A stretch of 64,000 bases of DNA. Source: Shuttleworthella satelles DSM 14600. Lineage in GTDB: Bacteria; Bacillota; Clostridia; Lachnospirales; Lachnospiraceae. The DNA is taken from assembly GCF_000160115.1 (NCBI RefSeq), contig NZ_GG665866.1:558001-622000 (forward strand), given 5' to 3'. The notes under the pieces were generated by a model that was not told where the DNA came from, ran no database searches, and saw only the letters and a program-made list of their open reading frames with translations. Shown in pieces: positions 33,607-41,040 of this stretch. The position numbers were made by a program, and so were the translations under genes. Within the stretch, counting starts at the first letter, position 1. Each line of letters begins with the position of its first letter.

Positions 33607-34995
33607 TCATCGAACGCAGAGGCTGTCTGTCATCACACAGTGGCGGGACTTAATGAAGCTCCTGGCGCTGGTGAGTCCCTCTCCGGTACGGCTCGCGATT
33701 GTAAAGGTGCAGTAGCTCTCACCTCCGAATCCCAGGGCCGCATAGGACGGGCCATTTTTCACAGTAATGGTTGTATCCAGCCTTCTGGCGTACTCTGTAA
33801 TCCGATCCACATTCTTGGAGTGGATGTGAGCGGAGTGCTTATTTCCGTGCTCCAGCCATGCCGCGGTTTCAAGGCCCTCTGCGAAATCCTTGACCCTCAC
33901 AATCCCAAGAATGGGCATCATCAGCTCCGTTGTGATCAGCGGATGCTCCTTGGGACCGAAGAAGGTAATGCAGCGAATATTCGCGTCGACCTCGACTCCG
34001 ATCATGGAGAGGAGCTTCCTGGCGCTGCGGCCGACCGCCTTGCGGTTGAGTCTCCCCTTTTCATCCATCACAGCCTTGGTCAGCCGATCCAGCTCCTCTT
34101 CGGAAGCCTGATAGCAGCCCTGCTCCGTCAGCATATAGTGGAGGAGCTCATCCGCAATGGAGTCCACCGCGACAATCTCCTTCTCCGCGATACAGGGAAG
34201 ATTGTTATCGAAGGTGCATCCGTTGACGATATCTTCTGCCGCCTTGCGGATATCCGCCGTCTCATCGACCAGGGCGGGCGGATTGCCGGCGCCTGCGCCG
34301 ATCGCCCGTTTTCCCGAGGACAGAACCGCCGTGACGACGCCCGGTCCTCCGGTCGCCACCAAAAGCTTGATATGCGGCGACTTCATCATGATCTCACTGG
34401 TCGCCAGGGTCGGCGCGTCAACCGTACAGGCGATATTGTCCGGTCCGCCGGCCTCAAGACTGGCCTCATTGACCATTTGAATGGTAAAGAGTGTCGTCTT
34501 AATGGCCTGGGGATGGGGGTTGAAGACAACCGTGTTTCCGCCGGCCAGCATCCCGATGGTGTTGCAGAGGACGGTCTCGCTGGGATTTGTGCAGGGCGTG
34601 ATGGCCCCGATCACCCCGAAGGGTCCCATCTCAATTAAGGTCAGCCCCCTGTCTCCGGAGAAGGCTCTGGTCGAAATATCCTCTGTCCCCGGAACCTTGT
34701 CAGCAACCAGAAGGTGCTTTAAGATCTTGTCTCCCACATTGCCCATGCCGGTCTCATTGACAGCCATGCGGGCCAGGATTTCAGCGTTCTCCCTGGTCTT
34801 CCGACGGATTGCGCCAATAATTTTCTCCCTCTGATCCATGGGAAGAAGCCGGACGGTCTGCTGGGCTGTTCTCGCCGCCTCGATAGCCTCCTCCATATCA
34901 GAGAACACGCCGTGCATCCCCCTGGCAGGAGCGGAAATCTGCATTCTCGCCACGACCTCTCTCACGACGTTTTGAACAAGCTGTTCATCTGCCAT
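33607..34995 (-). CDS. pduP: CoA-acylating propionaldehyde dehydrogenase
   Basis: Oxidises propionaldehyde to propionyl-CoA with NAD+ inside the shell. 462 residues. Residues 1-19 (EQLVQNVVREVVARMQ) form an encapsulation helix. The aldehyde dehydrogenase core follows, with GPFGVIGAITPCTNP and the catalytic Cys in FDNNLPCIAEKE. AAGGAGCAG precedes the ATG. It lies 12 bp after fucA, which fits their coupling in the fucose-type locus. Confidence 0.95.
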   Translation of the reverse strand: MADEQLVQNVVREVVARMQISAPARGMHGVFSDMEEAIEAARTAQQTVRLLPMDQREKIIGAIRRKTRENAEILARMAVNETGMGNVGDKILKHLLVADKVPGTEDISTRAFSGDRGLTLIEMGPFGVIGAITPCTNPSETVLCNTIGMLAGGNTVVFNPHPQAIKTTLFTIQMVNEASLEAGGPDNIACTVDAPTLATSEIMMKSPHIKLLVATGGPGVVTAVLSSGKRAIGAGAGNPPALVDETADIRKAAEDIVNGCTFDNNLPCIAEKEIVAVDSIADELLHYMLTEQGCYQASEEELDRLTKAVMDEKGRLNRKAVGRSARKLLSMIGVEVDANIRCITFFGPKEHPLITTELMMPILGIVRVKDFAEGLETAAWLEHGNKHSAHIHSKNVDRITEYARRLDTTITVKNGPSYAALGFGGESYCTFTIASRTGEGLTSARSFIKSRHCVMTDSLCVR

Positions 34996-35007
34996 GTCAT
35001 CTGCTCC

Positions 35008-35847
35008 TTACTTTCCAAGCTGTTCCAATACCCTCTTGGTGATCTCCGCGATCACCTCCGGAGCCGGCTCCTTGGGGGTTGATGTAATGCTGCCGGTCGT
35101 TGCGCCGCTCGCGGGCATCCCTGGAATTTCCTGATGCAGACCGCAGTTGTGACAGTTGTGTCCGTCCTTATTCTGGCAGAGATTTGCCGGATGTTTTCCC
35201 GGAAGTCCCATCTGCCTGCGGATCTCGTAGAGACGCTCTACCGTCTTCTGGTCGAACTCCTTGGGACCGCCAAGCATCTTGGACTGATAGAGCAGCTGCG
35301 CGTAGAACTCAACAGACTCCATCTTCAGATAGGCGGACAGAAGATCCGTAGACCAGGTCAGAGCGCCGTGGCTCTCTAAAAGAACGGCATCATAGTAGGG
35401 AAGATACTTCTCCACATTGTCCGGAATCTCCATGGTAGAAGGAGTCCCGTACTCAGCGATCGGCACGCAGCCCAGGGCGATGACCGCCTCCGGCATAATG
35501 GGCTGGGTCAGAGGAATCCCCGCGATCGCGAAGCTCGTCGCGTAAACAGGATGCGCATGGACAACAGAGCCTACATCCGGTCTCTTGGCATAGACTCTCA
35601 TGTGCATCTTGATCTCAGAAGAGGGCTTGAAGCCGGGATTGGCCTGAATCACTTCGCCCTTCTCATTAACCCTGCAGATGTAGTCGGGCGTCATAAAGCC
35701 CTTGGATACGCCGGTGGGTGTGCAGAGAAATTCATGGTCGTTCAGCTTGACTGAAATATTGCCGTCATTCGCAGCCACCATGTTTCTGTTGTAGATCCGC
35801 TTGCCGATATCGCAGATCTGCTTCTTCAATTCGTACTCATTGACCAT
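35008..35847 (-). CDS. fucA: L-fuculose-1-phosphate aldolase with C-terminal encapsulation helix
   Basis: Class II zinc aldolase that cleaves fuculose-1-phosphate to DHAP and L-lactaldehyde. 279 residues against about 215 for E. coli FucA. The core has AANDGNISVKL, TPTGVSKG, the zinc motif HAHPVY near 97-99 and LLESHGAL. The extra 65 residues include a CHNC pair, a Gly/Ser/Thr/Pro linker and a final amphipathic helix (PEVIAEITKRVLEQLG) that matches encapsulation peptides, so the aldolase is probably packed into the shell. AAAGGAGG precedes the ATG. Confidence 0.94.
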   Translation of the reverse strand: MVNEYELKKQICDIGKRIYNRNMVAANDGNISVKLNDHEFLCTPTGVSKGFMTPDYICRVNEKGEVIQANPGFKPSSEIKMHMRVYAKRPDVGSVVHAHPVYATSFAIAGIPLTQPIMPEAVIALGCVPIAEYGTPSTMEIPDNVEKYLPYYDAVLLESHGALTWSTDLLSAYLKMESVEFYAQLLYQSKMLGGPKEFDQKTVERLYEIRRQMGLPGKHPANLCQNKDGHNCHNCGLHQEIPGMPASGATTGSITSTPKEPAPEVIAEITKRVLEQLGK

Positions 35848-35894
35848 CTGAAATGTCCTCCTTTGTGAATTGGATGGGTTAATGTGTGGCTTTT

Positions 35895-35906
35895 TGTGGT
35901 TTTCAC
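35895..35906. promoter_or_regulatory. Shared motif TGTGGTTTTCAC, site 1 (fucA operon)
   Basis: The 12-bp sequence, with inverted GTG/CAC ends, lies just downstream of the -10 box of the fucA operon. The same 12 bp occur upstream of the dehydratase gene at 39948-39959. Candidate operator for the DeoR regulator. Confidence 0.55.
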
Positions 35907-35911
35907 TTGTT

Positions 35912-35940
35912 ATGTTAAAAATTTATCCGGAAGTTGTCAA
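35912..35940 (-). promoter_or_regulatory. Promoter of the fucA-pduT-deoR operon
   Basis: On the minus strand a consensus TTGACA (35935-35940), a 17-bp spacer and TAACAT (35912-35917), about 65 bp before fucA. Upstream lies a T/G-rich run (35951-35990) with no visible gene. Confidence 0.7.
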
Positions 35941-36013
35941 TATAACTCTTGATTTTTGTTTGTTTTGTTTGTTTTTCCTGTTTGTTTTTGTGCAGTCTGA
36001 CGGGGCTTTCCGG

Positions 36014-36042
36014 TCAAAATCCCGCCGGTATCCCCTTGCGGG
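36014..36042 (-). terminator. Probable terminator of the dehydratase operon
   Basis: Arms CCCGC (36021-36025) and GCGGG (36038-36042), followed on the minus strand by ATTTTG. It lies about 60 bp after the pduU stop codon and before the fucA promoter, so it separates the two microcompartment operons. Confidence 0.5.
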
Positions 36043-36104
36043 CTTTCAATCCTCTTCTTGAGCCGCGTCATCTTGTGCCTGTTGACAGCTTCCCTGCATA
36101 GGAT

Positions 36105-36467
36105 TTATGTCTTGGTGACCGGGCAGACGGAAAAGCCCAGCATCCGGCTGCAATACTCCATGACCGCCGCAATGGAGGATTCCACCTGCGATACCGTTCC
36201 GGTCACAATCAAAGACCCCTGCTCCAAGTCAATCAGCTCCAGAATGACTCCTGAGGACTTAACTGCCAGATCGGCGATGATCACCGCCGTCTCGGCCGGC
36301 GAAATCGTCATGACTCCGATGGCGGATCCTCCCTCCTCGTCAGGAGCTGAAATCCCCAGCTTCTCAAAGAGGATCGGATCCGGATTGGCCATGATATGGG
36401 CCAGGGAGATCTGTTTCCCGGGGACAAGCTCCTGGATGATTCTCTGTTTGTTATCGTACTCGCTCAT
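36105..36467 (-). CDS. pduU: Circularly permuted BMC-H shell protein (PduU/EutS type)
   Basis: 120 residues with the permuted BMC order typical of PduU: N-terminal RIIQELVPGKQISLAHIMANP, a middle AIGVMTISPAETAVIIADLAVK and the C-terminal LGFSVCPVTKT. PduU hexamers carry a small beta-barrel that plugs the pore. AAGGGGC precedes the ATG, 12 bp after the activase gene. Confidence 0.94.
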   Translation of the reverse strand: MSEYDNKQRIIQELVPGKQISLAHIMANPDPILFEKLGISAPDEEGGSAIGVMTISPAETAVIIADLAVKSSGVILELIDLEQGSLIVTGTVSQVESSIAAVMEYCSRMLGFSVCPVTKT

Positions 36468-36479
36468 AAGTCACGCCCC

Positions 36480-37280
36480 TTAGCCTCCGATCCGGCATTC
36501 AAGACTTGTGTTCTCCCTCACCAGTCTCGCCAGAGTCTGCATCTTCTCCCCGTCCGGCAGAGGAGTCTCCTTCATTCCGTAGTCTCTCCCCAGGCCGTCG
36601 TACTTGTCCTGTCCCAGCCTGTGATAGGGGAGGAGGTGAATGGTCTTCACTCCGGGCAGCTGGTCCGCGAATCTCGCGATCGCCAGGATCTCCTCGGGCC
36701 TGTCGTTAAAGCCGGGCACCGTGGGAACCCGGATGGAGAGTCTGGTCTGGCCGGAAGCCGCAATCCTTCTGGCATTTGCCAGAATCCTCTCGTTGGCCAC
36801 CCCTGTGTACTCCTTGTGCTTGGCCGAATCCATGTGCTTGATGTCTAAAAGATACTGGTCCAGATAGGGTAGAATCGCCTCGATCCTGTCATAGTCGGAA
36901 TAGGCCGTGCTCTCAAGAGCTGTGCTGATCCCGGTCTCCTTGGCGGCGCGGAACATATCTCTGGTGAATTCCGGCTGGCAGAGACTCTCTCCCCCCGAAA
37001 GGGTCAGTCCCCCTCCCCCGGAGGTCCGGTAGTAGATCCGGTCCTTGACCACAGTCTCCATGACCTCCTCGACCGTGACGTCTCTTCCGATCACCTTCTT
37101 TTTGCCGGCCACGATCATGGTCTCGATTTCCCTGCTCTGCGACTCGGGATTGCAGCACCACCTGCAGCGCAGAAAACAGCCCTTGAGAAAGACAATCGTC
37201 CGTATTCCCTGTCCGTCGTGGATGGAGTAGCGCTGGATATCGAAGATCCTTCCTCGTGTTTTCAAATAATCTCTGTTCAT
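36480..37280 (-). CDS. Glycyl-radical dehydratase activating enzyme (radical SAM)
   Basis: Installs the glycyl radical on the dehydratase by reductive cleavage of S-adenosylmethionine. 266 residues. The radical-SAM motif CFLRCRWC (CxxxCxxC, about residues 35-42) binds the [4Fe-4S] cluster, and GGGGLTLSGGE binds SAM. The protein goes almost directly from the cluster to the core, so the ferredoxin-like insert with extra clusters found in many activases is missing. Its ATG overlaps the dehydratase stop codon (ATGA). Confidence 0.94.
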   Translation of the reverse strand: MNRDYLKTRGRIFDIQRYSIHDGQGIRTIVFLKGCFLRCRWCCNPESQSREIETMIVAGKKKVIGRDVTVEEVMETVVKDRIYYRTSGGGGLTLSGGESLCQPEFTRDMFRAAKETGISTALESTAYSDYDRIEAILPYLDQYLLDIKHMDSAKHKEYTGVANERILANARRIAASGQTRLSIRVPTVPGFNDRPEEILAIARFADQLPGVKTIHLLPYHRLGQDKYDGLGRDYGMKETPLPDGEKMQTLARLVRENTSLECRIGG

Positions 37281-39808
37281 AGGGGGCTGGTCTGCTCGGT
37301 TCTCGAGATGATATCGTCCTGAAGCGACTTGGAGAGAGTCGTAAAGAGCGCGCTGTAGCCCGCTACCCTGACTACAAGCTGCCGATATTTCTCGGGATGC
37401 GCCTGCGCGTCAAGCAGGGTATTCTTATCGACCACATTGAACTGCATATGCATGCCCTTCTGGTCAAAGAATCCGCGCACCAGGGCGATAAAGTTATCCA
37501 ATCCCATATTGCCGCTTAAGGCCGAGGGATGGAATTTCATGTTGTAGAGGGTTCCGTTGGAGGCGATGCCGTGATCCAGCTTGGCAACGGAATTGGCCGC
37601 CGCGGTGGGACCGCTGACATCCGTTCCGACGTAGGGAGATACCCCGTCGGCGACAGGCGCATGCGCTAATCGTCCGTCCGGCGTCGCCCCGGTCTGCGCG
37701 CCTAAAGGCACATTGGCGGATACCGGATAGAGACCGGCCTGGAACTGACCCCCGCGGGGATTATGATAGGTCTCCACCGGCCTGGTGTAGGTGTAGGCGG
37801 CAATCCGGGCGAATTCATCGACCTCATCGTCGTCGTTGCCGAATTTAGGCTCCTCTAAAACAGCCTTCCAGAGATCTTCATAGAGCTTTTTGACATCTGC
37901 GGGCAACTCCATGGAGGAGATGGACTCAATTACTCTCGGAAGCTCATTCCGGTCAAGCTCCTTGCCCTGGGCCTTGATCTCGGCCAAAGTTTCCAGGGCC
38001 AGAGAGAAGATGCTCTCCTCGTCCAGTCCCTGACCGAAATTCATCTTCATCGCGTTCTTGAAATCCGTCAGGCTGTAGCGCTTCTCTTCGAAGACCAGCT
38101 TCTTGATGGCGTAGAGGGCATTGCCCACGTTGGCAATTCCAAAGCCCTGAGGCCCTGTGAAATTGTAATGGGCTCCTCCCTCCTCTACGCACCTGCCCCG
38201 CTTGATGCAATCGTCCACCAGACAGGACTCAAAGGGGTTGGGCGTCAGGAGACTGTGGGCCACATCGATCGCGTTGTCCGAATTGACCAGAAGAGAGATA
38301 TTGTAATTCATCTGCGCCTGGTAGGCGGCGAAGAATTCCTCATAGGTCCGCATCTGCTCCACCTTGCCGGTGTGAATGCTGATCTGCTCCCCCTTATCCT
38401 GTCCGTCGGAGAAGACAAGCTCCAGGGGTCTGCACATATTGAAAAAGGCAGCGTCGTGCCATCCGTCCGTCTTGCCCGGAACCTGGGGTTCCACGCAGCC
38501 GATAATGGAGTAATTCCTGGCATCCTCGAGGGGGATTCCCCTGTTCATCAGAGCCGGAATGATCACTTCGTCATTGTAGTAGGCGGGGAGACCGACCCCT
38601 GTTCTGGTCAAATCAGCCGCCCTGCGCAGAAGGTCATGGGGTGACCCGTTCCAGACCCGGATGGAGAGTGAGGGCATGGGCAGGAAGACATGCTTGGCCG
38701 CTGTAATGCACATGAAAGACAGATCCCTGGTCGCGTCTCTTCCCTCGGCGTCCTGTCCTCCGACAATGAGGTTCTGGAAGAGGGAGTAACCGGCGAAGCC
38801 CTTGGCGCTGGCCGCGTCCCTGCACTTGTTGAGGTCATTCAGCTTGACGAAAACACAGTCCAGGAGTTCCTGGGCCTCTTCTCTTGTGATCTTTCCAGCC
38901 GCCAGATCCCTCTGGAAGAAGGGGTCGATATACTGGTCAAAGCGGCCCGGAGAGATGGAGTGCCCGCTGGACTCAATCTGCAGAATCTGCTGGATGAACC
39001 AGAAGCTCTGCAGAGCCTGGGCATAGGAAGCGGCCGGTTTCTCCGGAACGAGGCGACAGCGCTCAGCGATTGCCATAAGCTCCGCCTTGCGCTTGGAATC
39101 CGTCGTCTCAGCCGCCTTTTGCTCCGCCAGATCGGCATAGCGATGGGCATAGTCGATCACCGCCTTGCAGTCAATGATGACCGCCTCTAAGAAGATGGAC
39201 TTCTTCGCGTAGTCCGCGTCTCCCTGGCCAAGTCCTGCCAGTTCCTCCGCCGCCTGGCGGATGATCCCCTCAAGCCCCTGGTTGAGAACCTTCTCATACT
39301 GGACAGTCAGGTGTCCCACCCCGTTATAGAAGTAATTGCCGGTCGTAAAAATATTGTGTTCGATGGCCTTTTTGGCCTCGGCGGACATATAGGAGGACGC
39401 GAGCTCGCTGGAGGTCTTTCCCTTCCAATAGCGGTCCGCCTGACGGATCTCCTCTGCCGTCTTCGGAGAGATATAAAAGGGGTCTGCCTCCCTGTGCTCA
39501 ACCGTGTCGAACTCCGCTTCCAACCACTCGAAGGAGAACTCCGGATAGGTCTGGCAGCCGCGCGGGGCAATCGTCGTACTGCCGACAATCAGCTCCTCAT
39601 CCCGGATGATAATGGGGATGTGCTTTAGGATATGATGAAGTGCCCTGGCCCGGCGCAGGACAATGGGCTGGCCCTCCGTGGACTGATAGGACTCGGTAAT
39701 CAGCCTGGCCCTGGCGGACTCGATCTCCGGCATTTTGGCATAGAGGTGGGCGACAAGCCTTCCGATCCGGTCAGACTTTGGGATTTCATCGACATAGAAT
39801 TTCGCCAT
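37277..39808 (-). CDS. B12-independent glycyl-radical 1,2-propanediol dehydratase
   Basis: Signature enzyme of the compartment: removes water from 1,2-propanediol to give propionaldehyde by radical chemistry, and is oxygen-sensitive. 843 residues from the ATG at 39806-39808 (AAAAGGAT upstream). The thiyl-radical Cys lies in SIIGCVEPQ near residue 430, followed by the PFL-type barrel. The glycyl-radical motif RVAGYSALF is 25-30 residues from the end. Context separates it from glycerol or choline enzymes. No encapsulation helix is seen at either end, unlike its pathway partners. Confidence 0.94.
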   Translation of the reverse strand: MAKFYVDEIPKSDRIGRLVAHLYAKMPEIESARARLITESYQSTEGQPIVLRRARALHHILKHIPIIIRDEELIVGSTTIAPRGCQTYPEFSFEWLEAEFDTVEHREADPFYISPKTAEEIRQADRYWKGKTSSELASSYMSAEAKKAIEHNIFTTGNYFYNGVGHLTVQYEKVLNQGLEGIIRQAAEELAGLGQGDADYAKKSIFLEAVIIDCKAVIDYAHRYADLAEQKAAETTDSKRKAELMAIAERCRLVPEKPAASYAQALQSFWFIQQILQIESSGHSISPGRFDQYIDPFFQRDLAAGKITREEAQELLDCVFVKLNDLNKCRDAASAKGFAGYSLFQNLIVGGQDAEGRDATRDLSFMCITAAKHVFLPMPSLSIRVWNGSPHDLLRRAADLTRTGVGLPAYYNDEVIIPALMNRGIPLEDARNYSIIGCVEPQVPGKTDGWHDAAFFNMCRPLELVFSDGQDKGEQISIHTGKVEQMRTYEEFFAAYQAQMNYNISLLVNSDNAIDVAHSLLTPNPFESCLVDDCIKRGRCVEEGGAHYNFTGPQGFGIANVGNALYAIKKLVFEEKRYSLTDFKNAMKMNFGQGLDEESIFSLALETLAEIKAQGKELDRNELPRVIESISSMELPADVKKLYEDLWKAVLEEPKFGNDDDEVDEFARIAAYTYTRPVETYHNPRGGQFQAGLYPVSANVPLGAQTGATPDGRLAHAPVADGVSPYVGTDVSGPTAAANSVAKLDHGIASNGTLYNMKFHPSALSGNMGLDNFIALVRGFFDQKGMHMQFNVVDKNTLLDAQAHPEKYRQLVVRVAGYSALFTTLSKSLQDDIISRTEQTSPL

Positions 39809-39850
39809 AGAATGATCCTTTTCTTCTGAAAGAAACTGCAAGCAACAATT

Positions 39851-39959
39851 CACCACAAAAAGTCAGACATGCGTGTTCATTCAAGGATGATTATATGGTT
39901 TCTCTTCGATAATATTCAACAAACAACAGTGTGATATTTTATTTTTATGTGGTTTTCAC
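39851..39959. promoter_or_regulatory. Dehydratase-operon control region with shared motifs
   Basis: TGTGGTTTTCAC at 39948-39959 is identical to the fucA-operon site. On the minus strand a TAAAAT hexamer lies two bases upstream of it, a plausible -10 without a good -35. A second related element, GACTTTTTGTGGTG read on the minus strand (39851-39864), shares CTTTTTGTGGT with the fucA site. The leader between it and the dehydratase start is AT-rich. Confidence 0.5.
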
Positions 39960-40130
39960 AATTTTACATGACTATTTTTGTTGATTATTCCTGATGAAGC
40001 TGTGACTTTTCAACATTATGATTAGTATGACCGGCCTGTCAGAGGTTATTTGCAAAAATCATATTTACAAAGGTCATTCAAAAAATTCCTCACTGCGGAG
40101 AACTCCGCTCTGATATGTGACAGGCTTTGA

Positions 40131-40208
40131 ATTTTTGACGCGCTTCTATTTCTAAGTGGCGAGCTTTGATTTATGGCGCGCCTTGGCATTTTTTGACGCG
40201 TTTCGTTT
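40131..40208. repeat. Direct repeat TTTTTGACGCG upstream of the PHP gene
   Basis: ATTTTTGACGCGCTTCT starts at 40131 and ATTTTTTGACGCGTTTCG near 40188. Each contains a TTGACG -35-like hexamer, but no good -10 follows. A GCGGAG-AA-CTCCGC hairpin lies at 40095-40108. Nothing else is seen in the 428-bp gap 39809-40236 apart from the dehydratase control region. Confidence 0.5.
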
Positions 40209-40236
40209 AAGAGATAAGAGAAAGGAAGCTTTTCAG

Positions 40237-41040
40237 ATGATCACAGTGGATCTGCACACGCATACCATTGCCAGCGGGCACGGGAGCACAGCCACCATCG
40301 GTCAAATGGCCCGGGCCGCTTCCGAGCGCGGTCTTCGTCTTCTTGGCATCAGCGACCACGGACCGGCCACTCCCGGAGCCGCATTCAGCTCCTATTTTCA
40401 AAATCTTGCCTTCGCCCCCAGAGAACACTTTGGCGTCCGCCTCCTCTACGGGGTCGAGGCCAATATTTTAGACGGCGGCGGCCTGGATCTGGACAATTCT
40501 GTCCTGGCGCGACTGGACTACGTCATCGCCTCCATGCACCGCCCACCCCGCTCTGTCATCTACCATGGAAGGGACGATATCGAGGCCTACAGGGACCGGA
40601 ATACCAAAGATTATATCGAGGCGATGTCCAACCCCCTGGTAAGAATCATCGGTCACCCGGATAACAGCCAGTTCCCCTACTGCGTTCACCGCCTCACCGA
40701 CGCCGCGGCCGAATGCAAGGTCATCCTGGAGGTCAACGAGGCCTCCCTGGGGCCGGACGGCTATCACCGGGTAGCCGGTCTGGATACGGAACAAAATTAT
40801 CGTATTTTAATTAAACTCTGCAAAAAGAAGGGAATTCCCCTGCTGATCTCCAGCGATTCCCACGGTCCCGACCGGATTGGCCAGGCTGACCGCGCTCTTT
40901 TTCTCCTGCGTGAACAGGACTTTCCCCGGGACCTGCTGGTCAACGAGCACCCTGAGCTTCTCAGTGTTCCAAGGCAGCCCTTGCGTTCTTCCCAGCCCGC
41001 TCAGACAGGTCCAGATACCGGCGCTCTTCCTCTTTCGTAA
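40237..41040 (+). CDS. PHP-domain phosphatase/phosphoesterase (YcdX-like)
   Basis: 267 residues from the ATG at 40237 (AAAGGAAG upstream). Cytoplasmic metal-dependent hydrolase with the PHP metal motifs: DLHTHTIASGHG at the start, GISDHGPA near 45, GVEANI near 75, SMHRPP near 97, IIGHPDN near 140 and the closing SDSHGPDR near 210. Phosphate-ester hydrolysis is usual for this branch. The last 26 residues overlap, in antisense, the 3' end of the glycosyltransferase gene. Confidence 0.88.
   Translation: MITVDLHTHTIASGHGSTATIGQMARAASERGLRLLGISDHGPATPGAAFSSYFQNLAFAPREHFGVRLLYGVEANILDGGGLDLDNSVLARLDYVIASMHRPPRSVIYHGRDDIEAYRDRNTKDYIEAMSNPLVRIIGHPDNSQFPYCVHRLTDAAAECKVILEVNEASLGPDGYHRVAGLDTEQNYRILIKLCKKKGIPLLISSDSHGPDRIGQADRALFLLREQDFPRDLLVNEHPELLSVPRQPLRSSQPAQTGPDTGALPLS

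Noticed and set aside
33553-34638. 361-codon plus-strand frame opposite pduP
   Set aside because: It has no recognisable family, and the opposite strand holds a complete aldehyde dehydrogenase.
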